Source of the DNA: an uncultured Candidatus Pelagibacter sp.
GTDB lineage: Bacteria > Pseudomonadota > Alphaproteobacteria > Pelagibacterales > Pelagibacteraceae
DNA: 64,000 nt
Assembly: GCF_943788075.1 (NCBI RefSeq)
Contig: NZ_CALSOW010000001.1
Span: 169,128 to 233,127, forward strand
Direction of reading: 5' to 3'
In this document: positions 42,489-51,657 of the stretch, piece after piece
How the letters are laid out: every line of letters starts with the position of its first letter
Position numbering within the stretch: the stretch's first letter is position 1
Program-made: the position numbers and the translations under genes
Notes under the pieces: generated by a model
Told to the model about the DNA's origin: nothing
What the model saw: only the letters and a program-made list of their open reading frames with translations
The model's database searches: none

Positions 42489-43562
42489 ATGAGTAAAAAA
42501 CCCTTAATTCTTGGAATTGAATCTAGCTGTGATGAAACAGCAGCATCAATAATCACTGAAAATGAACATGGAATACCAATAGTTTTATCTAATATTGTTT
42601 CAAGCCAAGTTGATGTTCATAAAGAATTTGGGGGTGTTGTTCCTGAACTAGCTGCAAGATCTCACATGGAAAAAATTGATTGGATTGTTAAAAAAGCAAT
42701 TAATGATAGTGGTAGAAAAATAGAGGAGATTGATGCAGTGGCCTCAACGGCTGGTCCAGGTCTAATAGTGTGCCTGTCTGTTGGTTTAAGTTTTGGAAAA
42801 GCTTTTGCTTTTGCATTGGAAAAACCATTCATTGCTGTTAATCATCTGGAAGGTCACGCGCTAAGTCCAAAACTGAATTCAGAGCTTAACTACCCATATT
42901 TACTTTTATTGATTTCAGGCGGACATTCACAATTTTTAAATGTTCAAGGTTTAGGCAAATATAAAAGATTAGGAACTACTATTGATGATGCTTTAGGTGA
43001 AGCGTTTGATAAAACTGCTAAACTTTTAGGAATTGAATTTCCTGGAGGGCCACAAATAGAAGTTTTGGCAAAAAAAGGTAATCCAAATAAATATGATTTA
43101 CCAAAGCCTATTTTTAACAAAGGAGGATGCAATTTATCTTTTGCAGGTCTTAAAACAGCTATTTTGAGAATAACAAAAAATATTAAAACAGATCAGGAAA
43201 AATTTGATTTGGCTGCTTCTTTTCAAAAAACAGTTGAACAAATTTTATATAAAAAAACTAAGATTGCCTTTTCTGAATTTGAAAAACAAAACGATCTACA
43301 AGAAAAAATATTTGTAGTTGCAGGAGGGGTGGCAGCCAATAAAAGAATTAGATCTATGTTAATTAAGCTTTGTGAGGAACAAAATTATCAGAGCATATTT
43401 CCACCGATTGAATTTTGTGGAGATAATGCAGCTATGATTGCAATGGTTGGTTTAGAAAAATTTAAATTAAAACAATTTGATAATTTAGATCATCCAGCAA
43501 AACCAAGATGGCAATTAGATGAAAAAGCAGCATTTCTTAAAGGAGCAGGAGTAAGACTATAA
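42489..43562 (+). CDS. tsaD: tRNA N6-adenosine threonylcarbamoyltransferase TsaD
   Basis: A 357-residue ASKHA-fold enzyme that adds the threonylcarbamoyl group to A37 of ANN-decoding tRNAs with TsaB/E. Motifs: GIESSCDETAASI at the start, AARSHMEKID (metal histidine), NHLEGHALSP (metal histidine), LLISGGHSQ and DDALGEAFDKTAKLLG, and FCGDNAAMIA near the end. Divergent from hemC over 56 bases; its stop overlaps the EVE gene start. Confidence 0.97.
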   Translation: MSKKPLILGIESSCDETAASIITENEHGIPIVLSNIVSSQVDVHKEFGGVVPELAARSHMEKIDWIVKKAINDSGRKIEEIDAVASTAGPGLIVCLSVGLSFGKAFAFALEKPFIAVNHLEGHALSPKLNSELNYPYLLLLISGGHSQFLNVQGLGKYKRLGTTIDDALGEAFDKTAKLLGIEFPGGPQIEVLAKKGNPNKYDLPKPIFNKGGCNLSFAGLKTAILRITKNIKTDQEKFDLAASFQKTVEQILYKKTKIAFSEFEKQNDLQEKIFVVAGGVAANKRIRSMLIKLCEEQNYQSIFPPIEFCGDNAAMIAMVGLEKFKLKQFDNLDHPAKPRWQLDEKAAFLKGAGVRL

Positions 43563-43975
43563 TGCAGTATTGGTTAATGAAATCTGAACCAGATGTGTGG
43601 TCAATTGATCAACAAAAAAAGGCGGGAGCTAAAGGTGCGCCCTGGGATGGTGTTAGAAATTATCAAGCTGCTAAAAATTTAAAAAGTATGAAAAAAAATG
43701 ATCTTTGTTTTTTTTATCATTCAAATATTGGAAAAGAGATAGTTGGAATTGTAGAGATAATCAAGGAAGCATACATAGATAAAACTGATAAATCAGGTCG
43801 TTTTGTAGCTGTTACTGTAAAATTTAAAGAAAAGTTATCCAAACCTGTTACCCTTGAAAGTATCAAAAATCATAAGGAATTAAGCCATTTAGCTCTTATC
43901 AAACAGAGCAGACTATCTGTAATGCCCATAGACTCTAAAAGCTGGAAAATATTAAATAACATGAGTAAAGTTTAA
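43562..43975 (+). CDS. EVE domain protein (thymocyte nuclear protein 1-like)
   Basis: A 137-residue single-domain EVE (PUA-like) protein that probably reads modified bases in DNA or RNA. Recognisable parts are YWLMKSEPDVWSIDQQ, WDGVRNYQAAKNLKSMKKNDLCFFYHS and VGIVEIIKEAYID, with RLSVMPIDSKSWKIL at the end. It directly overlaps tsaD by one base, and this tsaD-adjacent placement occurs in other alphaproteobacteria. Confidence 0.92.
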   Translation: MQYWLMKSEPDVWSIDQQKKAGAKGAPWDGVRNYQAAKNLKSMKKNDLCFFYHSNIGKEIVGIVEIIKEAYIDKTDKSGRFVAVTVKFKEKLSKPVTLESIKNHKELSHLALIKQSRLSVMPIDSKSWKILNNMSKV

Positions 43976-43990
43976 TTATAAAAAAATTTC

Positions 43991-46081
43991 ATGCCAATAA
44001 AAAAAAAGAAAAAAACTAAAGTTAAAAAAAGAGTTACGAAGAAAGTAACAAAAAAAACTAAAGTTAAAAAAAGAGTTACGAAGAAAGTAACAAAAAAAAC
44101 GAAAGTTAAAAAAAAAATTTTTAAGAAAGTTGCAAAAGAAAATTCAAAAGAACTTATAATTAAAACGAAACCTCAATGGGTCAAAAATAGTTTAGCTACA
44201 AAAGCTAAATATAAAGATAAATATTTAAAATCTATTAAAAATAATGATGAGTTTTGGAGAAAAGAAGGAAAAAGAATTACTTGGATAAAACCATACAATA
44301 AAATTAAAGATGTTAGATACAGTTCTAAAGAAGTTAAGATTAAATGGTTCCAAGATGGAACTTTAAATGCTTCTGCAAATTGTATTGATCGACACTTAAA
44401 AGATAAAAAAGATAAAACGGCAATAATATGGGTTGGAGATGATCCTAAGGACAGCCAAAAAATATCCTATAAACAGCTTCATGAAAAAGTCTCTAAAGCA
44501 GCAAATGGCTTAAAAAAATTGGGGATAAAAAAAGGAGATAGAGTTACAATTTATTTAACGATGATTCCTGAGCTAGCAATTTTAATGCTAGCTTGTGTTC
44601 GTATTGGTGCAGTCCACTCAATTATTTTTGGTGGATTTTCAGCTGACTCGATTTCTGGAAGAGTAAATGATTGTGAGTCTGAATATATAATAACAGCTGA
44701 TGAAGGTGTTAGAGGAGGAAAAACTATTCCACTTAAATATACAGTGGATGAAGCATTAGAGAGTTGTCCAAATGTTAAAAAATGTATTGTTGTTAAACGA
44801 ACTGGAAACTACATCAACTGGGATAATAAAAGAGATGTTTGGTATCACGATTTAATTAAAGATGTTTCAAATAACTGCGAACCTGAAGAAATGAATGCAG
44901 AGGATCCTTTGTTTATTTTATATACATCGGGTTCAACCGGAAAGCCCAAAGGAGTTTTACATACGACCGGTGGTTATATGGTTTATGCTTCAATGACACA
45001 TCAATATATTTTTAACTATAAACCAAAAGATATTTACTGGTGCACAGCTGATATTGGATGGGTCACCGGTCATAGTTATATAATTTATGGTCCACTTGCT
45101 AATGGAGCAACTACAGTTATGTTTGAGGGAATACCTAATTATCCAAATTCCTCAAGATGGTGGAAAATTATTGACAAATATAAAGTAAATACTTTTTACA
45201 CTGCTCCCACAGCTATAAGGGCTTTAATGCGTGAAGGAGATAATCCAGTTAAAAAAACTTCAAGAAAATCCTTAAAATTATTAGGTACAGTTGGTGAGCC
45301 AATTAATCCTGAGGCCTGGATGTGGTATTATAAAACTATAGGAAATTCTAAATGCCCAATTGTTGATACATGGTGGCAAACAGAAACAGGTGGAATAATG
45401 ATCGCTCCTCAAACTGGAGCAATTGATCTAAAACCTGGATCCGCCACTAAACCATTTTATGGAATAAAACCAGTTCTTGTAGATAAAAAAGGTGCAGAAA
45501 TAAAAGGTCCAGGAGAAGGTAGATTGTGTATTGCTCAATCATGGCCTGGGCAAATGAGAACCGTCTACGGAGATCATCAAAGATTTATCGATACCTATTT
45601 TTCACAATTTGATGGAAAATATTTTACTGGAGATGGATGTAAAAGAGATAAAGATGGCTACTATTGGATTACAGGTAGAGTTGATGATGTAATTATTGTT
45701 TCTGGTCACAATCTAGGAACTGCTGAAATAGAAAGTGCATTTGTTGCTCATCCAAAAGTTGCTGAAGCAGCAGTAGTTGGATATCCCCACGATATTAAAG
45801 GTAATGGACTTTATTGCTACGTAACATTAAATGTGGGTGAAAGAGAAACAGGTGATCTTGAAAGAGATTTAAAATTATGGGTTAGAAAACAAATTGGCCC
45901 CCTTGCTACTCCTGATTTAATTCATTTTACCCCAGGACTCCCAAAAACTAGATCAGGTAAAATTATGAGGAGAATTTTAAGAAAGATTGCACAAAACGAA
46001 CATGGTCAATTAGGTGATACAACAACATTAGCTGACCCAAGCGTTGTTAAGAGTTTAGTTGATAATAGAAAAAATATTTAA
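43991..46081 (+). CDS. acs: Acetyl-CoA synthetase with lysine-rich N-terminal repeat extension
   Basis: A 696-residue AMP-forming ligase that activates acetate. The catalytic body (from about residue 56) has [29 protein letters not shown] (P-loop), [35 protein letters not shown] and the acetylation site lysine [16 protein letters not shown]. Before it lies a tail of about 55 residues almost entirely Lys, Val and Thr, made of 14-residue repeats [14 protein letters not shown]. There is no later ATG until residue 190 or so, so the tail appears to be translated. The actP-like uptake gene is 1 kb downstream. Confidence 0.95.
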   Translation: MPIKKKKKTKVKKRVTKKVTKKTKVKKRVTKKVTKKTKVKKKIFKKVAKENSKELIIKTKPQWVKNSLATKAKYKDKYLKSIKNNDEFWRKEGKRITWIKPYNKIKDVRYSSKEVKIKWFQDGTLNASANCIDRHLKDKKDKTAIIWVGDDPKDSQKISYKQLHEKVSKAANGLKKLGIKKGDRVTIYLTMIPELAILMLACVRIGAVHSIIFGGFSADSISGRVNDCESEYIITADEGVRGGKTIPLKYTVDEALESCPNVKKCIVVKRTGNYINWDNKRDVWYHDLIKDVSNNCEPEEMNAEDPLFILYTSGSTGKPKGVLHTTGGYMVYASMTHQYIFNYKPKDIYWCTADIGWVTGHSYIIYGPLANGATTVMFEGIPNYPNSSRWWKIIDKYKVNTFYTAPTAIRALMREGDNPVKKTSRKSLKLLGTVGEPINPEAWMWYYKTIGNSKCPIVDTWWQTETGGIMIAPQTGAIDLKPGSATKPFYGIKPVLVDKKGAEIKGPGEGRLCIAQSWPGQMRTVYGDHQRFIDTYFSQFDGKYFTGDGCKRDKDGYYWITGRVDDVIIVSGHNLGTAEIESAFVAHPKVAEAAVVGYPHDIKGNGLYCYVTLNVGERETGDLERDLKLWVRKQIGPLATPDLIHFTPGLPKTRSGKIMRRILRKIAQNEHGQLGDTTTLADPSVVKSLVDNRKNI
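44011..44136 (+). repeat. Three in-frame 42-base tandem repeats in the acs 5' end
   Basis: Copies 44011-44052 and 44053-44094 are identical over 42 bases, and 44095-44136 is a third, diverged copy. Each encodes 14 residues with about half lysines, close to the KKxxKK pattern of histone H1-like or AlgP-like tails. The identical copies must be recent or under homogenisation, and copy number could vary between strains. Confidence 0.9.
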
Positions 46082-46722
46082 AATTCTATTAACTTTTCAA
46101 ATTCGTTTCTAATAATATCCCACTTTAAGATCATCGAATTTAATACTATCTTTCTATCTAAGGTCTTAAGCTCTTCAGCTATTGGTGCCCACTTGTATAA
46201 TGATAATGCACTTGGATTAAAAGGAAGATCTTTATAATAAGTCTCCCAATCTAAATTTTCTAATCTTTCATCAAAAGTTTTTTTTGCATCCTCAATTACA
46301 GCAAGTGGCATCTTGTTAGATGTTTCATCATCTAGAATTTTATTAAAAATTTCTTTAGCTTGATTGAAATCTTGATAATTAAAATTAACTTTTAAATATG
46401 AAAATGTAAAAAAAGTTAAATCTTGTAAAGCTACAGAATAAATATTCCATTTAGCAATATTAAGAGATGACATGAAGACATCATTATCGAAATGAAGGAC
46501 ATATCTGGTTCCCATTCTGGTTTTTAAATAACTATATAAAGTAACCTGTGTTACCCATGCTGATTTGGTTTGAATGAAGAATTCTAAATCATCTAAATTT
46601 TTAATTTTTTTTTTTGGAATGAACGCTTTAAACAATGCAAACAAATAGACTTTAAAATCTTTAAATGACAAATCTTTCCAAGAAAGTTTATATTTTTGCA
46701 TAAAAATTTTATTTTTATTCAC
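46078..46722 (-). CDS. Conserved hypothetical protein, unknown function
   Basis: A 214-residue soluble protein that I do not recognise. It is rich in aromatic and charged residues, e.g. [25 protein letters not shown] and [14 protein letters not shown], and predicted mostly helical with no membrane helix. Its stop overlaps the acs stop by four bases on the opposite strand. Divergent from the DUF4212 gene. Confidence 0.7.
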   Translation of the reverse strand: MNKNKIFMQKYKLSWKDLSFKDFKVYLFALFKAFIPKKKIKNLDDLEFFIQTKSAWVTQVTLYSYLKTRMGTRYVLHFDNDVFMSSLNIAKWNIYSVALQDLTFFTFSYLKVNFNYQDFNQAKEIFNKILDDETSNKMPLAVIEDAKKTFDERLENLDWETYYKDLPFNPSALSLYKWAPIAEELKTLDRKIVLNSMILKWDIIRNEFEKLIEF

Positions 46723-46806
46723 TATACTTCAAAAAAGTAAGTAAATAAGTACCAATTATGCGCATTTTTCATCTTTTCAAAACTCTTAGAATGGTTATGG
46801 TTTTAA

Positions 46807-46820
46807 TTAGTTATAACTAA
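46807..46820 (+). promoter_or_regulatory. 14-base palindrome before the DUF4212-symporter operon
   Basis: TTAGTTATAACTAA is a perfect palindrome directly upstream of the AGAGAGG ribosome-binding site, 13 bases before the start codon. The region 46723-46806 between the divergent genes must contain promoters in both directions. The palindrome could be an operator near the transcript start; AT-rich chance matches are common, so this is weak. Confidence 0.35.
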
Positions 46821-46833
46821 AAGAGAGGTATAA

Positions 46834-47094
46834 ATGTCAAACGCACAAAAACACTGGGAAAAAACCAGGTCATTGTTATTCGTAACATTGGCAATTTGGT
46901 TTGTTTTCTCAATTGGCATCTTCCTTTTTGCAGCTGAAATGAATGAGGTTACTGGACCTTTCGGATATCCATGGACATATTGGTTTACATGTCAGGGATC
47001 TCTTGGAATTTTTGTAATCTTGTGTTTCTGGTTTGCTAATAGGCAAGAGAAAATCGATGAAGAATTCGGCTTCAACGAAAGAGGAGATGATTAA
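46834..47094 (+). CDS. DUF4212 (YjcH-like) small subunit of a sodium:solute symporter
   Basis: An 86-residue protein with two helices (about 13-33 and 50-70). The N-terminal HWEKTRSLLFVTLAIWFVFSIGIFLFA and GFPWTYWFTCQGSLG-like GYPWTYWFTCQGSLG are the DUF4212 signature. These proteins always pair with a VC_2705-type symporter, whose start overlaps this stop by one base. Likely an accessory membrane partner of acetate or other carboxylate uptake. Confidence 0.94.
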   Translation: MSNAQKHWEKTRSLLFVTLAIWFVFSIGIFLFAAEMNEVTGPFGYPWTYWFTCQGSLGIFVILCFWFANRQEKIDEEFGFNERGDD

Positions 47095-48902
47095 TGATTA
47101 AAGGTAAATTTATAGACAATTTGCCAAAAGTTTATGGAATCTATACTGGAGGATTTATAGGTTTTATAATCTTAATGGCAATTGGTGAACAGATGGGTAT
47201 GTCTGCAAAAGCAATAGGTGTTGCTTTTGTTGCTTTTACAATATTCATCTATGCATTAATTGGTTATCTATCAAGAACAGCACAAGCAGATGCGTATTAC
47301 GTAGCTGGAAGACAAGTGCCTACTGTATTCAATGGAATGGCGACAGCAGCAGACTGGATGTCTGGTGCTTCATTCGTTGCAATGGCAGGTGGTATTTACT
47401 TTAAAGGTTATGGATATATGGCACTACTTGTTGGTTGGACTGGTGGTTACATATTAGTTGCAACTTTATTAGCACCATACTTAAGAAAATTTGGATGTTA
47501 CACAGTTCCAGATTTTGTAGGTACAAGATACGGTGGTAATTTAGCGAGACTATGTGCAGTAATAGTTTTAACTGTTGCATCATTCACTTATGTGACTGCT
47601 CAGATTAACGCTACAGGTACTATTGCATCTGTTGCTCTAGATATCGACTTTAAATACGCAGTATATATTGGACTAATAAGTATTTTACTTTGTTCAATGT
47701 TAGGGGGTATGAGAGCGGTAACTTGGACACAGGTTGCACAATATATCGTACTAATTATAGCTTACTTACTTCCAATTTTTTGGATCAGTAACAAAATGGG
47801 TGCGGGTTTCTTTCCTCACTTTATGTTAGCTGATGAAGTAGCTAGAATTGGTGAGTTAGAACAACAGTTTGGTTTTGTTAAAAACTCTGCTGCTGATCTA
47901 GCAACGGTACCTAAAGGGTTAGCTGGAATAACTAAAGCACACTCTGCAGTAAATGCAACGCCTTGGGCGTTTATTTCGTTAGCACTAGCGATGATGATGG
48001 GAACAGCTTCATTGCCACACGTGATGATGAGATACTTTACTACTCCAAGTGTAAAAGCAGCTAGAAAATCAGTGGGTTGGTCTTTATTCTTTATCTTCCT
48101 TCTGTATTCTTCTGCGCCAATGTTAGCAACACTATCTAAACTGTCGTTGATTGATCCAACTTTATCTACAGGTATTATTGGTAAATCATTTGCTGAAGTT
48201 CAATCAATTGATTGGTTCCAAAACTGGAATCAAGCTAATTTGATGTTCATCAGTGACTTTAACGGAAATGGAACTCTTGAATTAAACGAGTTTTTCATGG
48301 GCGGTAAAGCTGTAGTATTAGCAACACCAGAAATAGCTGGATTACCATATGTAATTTCAGGACTGGTTGCTGCTGGAGGTATGGCTGCTGCAATGTCAAC
48401 TGCTGATGGTTTAATTCTAGCAATTGCTAATGCGATCTCTCATGATGTTTATTATAAGATGATAGATCCAAAAGCAGAGACTGCGAAAAGACTTCTTGTT
48501 GCAAGAGTATTACTTGTAGTAATTGGTTTTGCTGGAGCAACTATTGCAGCAATGGAAATCCAAGGAATCTTGGGTTCAGTTATCTGGGCTTTTGACTTTG
48601 CGATGTCTGGTTTGTTCTTCCCGCTTGTACTTGGTGTATGGTGGAAGAGAGCTAACAGAGAAGGTGCTATTGCTGGTATGGTTTTAGGTCTTGCTTCTGC
48701 TATTTGGTACCTAGTTTGGGTACGAACTGGAGGAAGTGGGTTCTTAGGACTTACTCAGTTAACATTTGGTATCTTTGGAGCTGGTGTTAGTTTAGTTGCT
48801 ATGGTTGTAGTGAGTTTAATGACTCAAGCACCAGATAAAGCAACTCAAAAAATGGTTGATGAAGTTCGAATACCAACTGGTAGAACTGTTACTGGTAAAT
48901 AG
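47094..48902 (+). CDS. Sodium:solute symporter, ActP/VC_2705 family
   Basis: A 602-residue SSS-family importer with about 13 helices. ActP-like signatures include YYVAGRQVPTVFNGMATAADWMSGASFVAMAGGIY and LGGMRAVTWTQVAQYIVL, with the sodium-site helix GLVAAGGMAAAMSTADGLILAI. It is probably for acetate or a related short carboxylate, since acs lies just upstream; E. coli keeps the same acs-yjcH-actP grouping. A clear terminator follows. Confidence 0.93.
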   Translation: MIKGKFIDNLPKVYGIYTGGFIGFIILMAIGEQMGMSAKAIGVAFVAFTIFIYALIGYLSRTAQADAYYVAGRQVPTVFNGMATAADWMSGASFVAMAGGIYFKGYGYMALLVGWTGGYILVATLLAPYLRKFGCYTVPDFVGTRYGGNLARLCAVIVLTVASFTYVTAQINATGTIASVALDIDFKYAVYIGLISILLCSMLGGMRAVTWTQVAQYIVLIIAYLLPIFWISNKMGAGFFPHFMLADEVARIGELEQQFGFVKNSAADLATVPKGLAGITKAHSAVNATPWAFISLALAMMMGTASLPHVMMRYFTTPSVKAARKSVGWSLFFIFLLYSSAPMLATLSKLSLIDPTLSTGIIGKSFAEVQSIDWFQNWNQANLMFISDFNGNGTLELNEFFMGGKAVVLATPEIAGLPYVISGLVAAGGMAAAMSTADGLILAIANAISHDVYYKMIDPKAETAKRLLVARVLLVVIGFAGATIAAMEIQGILGSVIWAFDFAMSGLFFPLVLGVWWKRANREGAIAGMVLGLASAIWYLVWVRTGGSGFLGLTQLTFGIFGAGVSLVAMVVVSLMTQAPDKATQKMVDEVRIPTGRTVTGK

Positions 48903-48915
48903 AGCCATCAAATCT

Positions 48916-48953
48916 TAATTTAAGGGGCGATTAATTTCGCCCCTTTAAATTCA
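48916..48953 (+). terminator. Terminator after the symporter gene
   Basis: AAGGGGCGA and TCGCCCCTT (48922-48930, 48937-48945) form a GC-rich nine-pair stem with a TTAATT loop, extended by A-T pairs on both sides. The stem is the most GC-rich structure nearby, 19 bases after the stop codon. The T-tract is short but a T-run follows near 48957. Confidence 0.85.
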
Positions 48954-48979
48954 ATCTTTTTTCAAATATAAATTTATCA

Positions 48980-49336
48980 ATGTCAGCAAATTTTCATCCC
49001 TTAGTCTACTTTATTGATTACCTGCTTGGAGTAATTATGTGGACTTTAATAGGAAGAGTTGCGATGAATATTTTTCAAAAAGAAGACTCAGAATTCTTCT
49101 TTATGAAAATATTTGTAAAATACACTAATCCTCTTTTAAAAATATTTAAACCTATAACCCCTTCTTTCATTATAGCACCTCTCGTTCCATTATATGTTGC
49201 TTGGTTCTTTTATATGATTAGGTTTTACTTTATGCCTTGGGTCTTAGGCTATTCTGTAATGGGTATGCTATCCTTTCCACTCGAAAGTGAAATTTCCAAA
49301 CAAATTTATCAATTATTTAATTCAATTAAATTTTAA
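48980..49336 (+). CDS. Conserved membrane protein, possibly YggT-related
   Basis: A 118-residue protein with helices at about residues 10-30 and 62-95. The phrase LLKIFKPITPSFIIAPLVPLYVAWF recalls the YggT pattern (a PxLxxFxPIxP loop before a helix), but I cannot confirm the family. It precedes rpe by 28 bases and is separated from the symporter by a terminator, so it starts a new unit. Confidence 0.7.
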   Translation: MSANFHPLVYFIDYLLGVIMWTLIGRVAMNIFQKEDSEFFFMKIFVKYTNPLLKIFKPITPSFIIAPLVPLYVAWFFYMIRFYFMPWVLGYSVMGMLSFPLESEISKQIYQLFNSIKF

Positions 49337-49364
49337 AAATTGATACTAATAGCTTTAGCAATCA

Positions 49365-50024
49365 ATGAAAAAAATACAAATTTCACCATCAATTTTATCA
49401 GCTGACTTCAGTCAATTAGGCAATGAAATTAAAAGACTTGAAGAAGGTGGTGCAGATATGATTCATGTAGATGTTATGGATGGTCATTTTGTTCCAAACC
49501 TTACTATTGGGCCTCCAGTGATTAAAGCCTTGAGGAAACAGTGCTCAATTCAATTTGATGTTCATTTGATGATATCACCTGTTCACAAGTACATTGAAGC
49601 ATATTCAGATGCTGGGGCTGATATTATTACAATTCATCCTGAGGCAACAGATAATCTAGAAGAATCTATTTTAAAGATAAAAAACTTAAATAAAAAAGTT
49701 GGTATCTCACTTAATCCAAAATCCAAAATTGATCTAATTATAAACTACCTTGATAAAATAGACTTGGTTTTAATAATGAGCGTAAATCCAGGATTTGGAG
49801 GTCAAAAATTTATGCCGGAGGTCCTGGATAAGATTAAACAACTAAAAAAAATTCAATCTGAAAAAAATATGCTTTTTGATATTGAAATTGATGGAGGGAT
49901 TAATTTTGATAATTGCCAATCAGCAATTGAGGCTGGTGCCAACATACTTGTTTCAGGAACAACTGTATTCAAAAGTAATAATGGAGATATTAAAAAAAAT
50001 ATTGATTTATTAAAATTAAAATAA
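49365..50024 (+). CDS. rpe: Ribulose-phosphate 3-epimerase Rpe
   Basis: A 219-residue TIM-barrel enzyme interconverting ribulose 5-phosphate and xylulose 5-phosphate. Motifs: PSILSADFSQLG, HVDVMDGHFVPNLTIGP (metal ligands), FDVHLMI, LIMSVNPGFGGQKFM and IEIDGGINFDN, with GANILVSGTTVF for phosphate. Length is as expected. Leads rpe-heparinase-purH, each with gaps of five bases or less. Confidence 0.97.
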   Translation: MKKIQISPSILSADFSQLGNEIKRLEEGGADMIHVDVMDGHFVPNLTIGPPVIKALRKQCSIQFDVHLMISPVHKYIEAYSDAGADIITIHPEATDNLEESILKIKNLNKKVGISLNPKSKIDLIINYLDKIDLVLIMSVNPGFGGQKFMPEVLDKIKQLKKIQSEKNMLFDIEIDGGINFDNCQSAIEAGANILVSGTTVFKSNNGDIKKNIDLLKLK

Positions 50025-50028
50025 GTTA

Positions 50029-51657
50029 ATGATCATTAATAATTTTACTAATAGCTTAAGGCAAATTTATTTTGATTTAAAAAAAAATATAAAAGAATTT
50101 TATCAAAACTCTAATTTTTATAATAAAAGAATTTCTATAACCAATGATCTTACTTTTGAATATAAACCAAGTCCCCACCTACTATCTTCAATAATAAAAT
50201 ATCAAAAAAAAAAATATAAAATTGAAGATTTTGCTTTAGAAGAAATTTGGCAAAACAATCTAAATTATAATGAATTTGAAAAATTAAATAATTTTTATTG
50301 GTTCTTTAGTTTAGATCTAAAATCATCAAAAAAGATGACTCAAACTGTTATTAATAATTGGATTAATAAAAACGACAAATATAGTAAAAAAAGTTGGGAT
50401 TTTGATATTACTTCCAAAAGAATAATTTCATGGTTATCTAACCATCAATTAACTTATGAAGATTGTGATGAAAATTTCAAAAAAAAATTTAATCAGAGTG
50501 TTCAAAAACAAACAAATCATCTTTTAAATGAAATAAAAAATTTGTCAGAAGTTGAAAACAAAGTTATTGGGTGTGCGGCTATTATTTTAACAGGACTAGC
50601 GTATAAAGATAATAACAAATATCTTAATAATGGATTAAACCTTTTAAAAAAAATAATAAAATCATCTATTAATAATAATGGTTTTCCTAAATCTAGAAAT
50701 ATAAAACAACTTATTTTTTACTTAAAATATTTTATAATTATTAGAGAGTGGTTTAAAGAGTCACAAAACACAATTCCGGAATATATTGATGAAATAATAT
50801 ATTATCTTGGCCAAAATTATGCTTTTATTTGGCAAAACATTAATCAAGATATTCTTTTTAACGGCAATTATGTTTCCAATAATAATGAGTTTGATCAATA
50901 TCTAAAAAGATTTGGATATGTATTTAAAAATGAAAATAAAGAAATTGCTGGTTATGCTATTCTTAAAAATAAAAAAATTATATTAACAATGGATATAGGT
51001 GAAAGTCCTAGTGGTAATTATTCAAAATTTTATCAATCAGGAGCTCTTTCATTTGAAATTTTCTCAGATGGTAAAAAGCTGATAACAAACTCTGGTTACT
51101 TTGCTAATAAAGAACACAAACTATATAAACTCTCAAAAAGCACAGCTTTACAAAGCACTTTAACAATCGAAGATCATTCTTCTTGTGCTTATAGAAAATT
51201 GAATAAATCAAATATATTGGTCAAAGAAAGTATTAAAATAATTGAGAAAAATGTTGTTTTTGAAGACAATTATTGGAAAATATCAGGGTCACATGATGGT
51301 TATCTAAAAAAGTTTAAAACTATTCATAAAAGGGAAATAGAATTTTACCCAGAGCAAATGAAATTTGTTGGTTTTGATAAATTATTAAGAAAACAAAAAT
51401 CTGAAGATATTAAATTTGATATAAGATTTCACCTGGATCCAAGCTCAAAAGTAATGAAAACTCAGGATAATAAATCAATCCTAATAGAGTTGGGAGACGA
51501 AGGTTGGAAATTCAATTGTGAAAATTTTGATATAAACATTGATAATGGATTATATTTAGGTATTAAAAATTCATACAAAGAAAATCAAAACATATGTATA
51601 TCAGGAGTGTGTAAAGATAAAATTCAAAATATAAAATGGGAAATTACTAAACTTTAA
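50029..51657 (+). CDS. Heparinase II/III family protein
   Basis: A 542-residue protein with an alpha-helical N-terminal toroid (to about 270) and a C-terminal beta domain, with SPSGNYSKFYQSGALSFEIFSDGKKLITNSGY and the HDGYLKKF segment of the heparinase II/III-like family. No signal peptide is visible. In many alphaproteobacteria this gene sits just before purH, as here, although its substrate is unknown. Its stop overlaps the purH start by one base. Confidence 0.88.
   Translation: MIINNFTNSLRQIYFDLKKNIKEFYQNSNFYNKRISITNDLTFEYKPSPHLLSSIIKYQKKKYKIEDFALEEIWQNNLNYNEFEKLNNFYWFFSLDLKSSKKMTQTVINNWINKNDKYSKKSWDFDITSKRIISWLSNHQLTYEDCDENFKKKFNQSVQKQTNHLLNEIKNLSEVENKVIGCAAIILTGLAYKDNNKYLNNGLNLLKKIIKSSINNNGFPKSRNIKQLIFYLKYFIIIREWFKESQNTIPEYIDEIIYYLGQNYAFIWQNINQDILFNGNYVSNNNEFDQYLKRFGYVFKNENKEIAGYAILKNKKIILTMDIGESPSGNYSKFYQSGALSFEIFSDGKKLITNSGYFANKEHKLYKLSKSTALQSTLTIEDHSSCAYRKLNKSNILVKESIKIIEKNVVFEDNYWKISGSHDGYLKKFKTIHKREIEFYPEQMKFVGFDKLLRKQKSEDIKFDIRFHLDPSSKVMKTQDNKSILIELGDEGWKFNCENFDINIDNGLYLGIKNSYKENQNICISGVCKDKIQNIKWEITKL

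Noticed and set aside
44011-44136. Regular repeat resembling a CRISPR or tandem satellite
   Set aside because: The 42-base units are contiguous without spacers, lie in frame with acs and encode lysine repeats.
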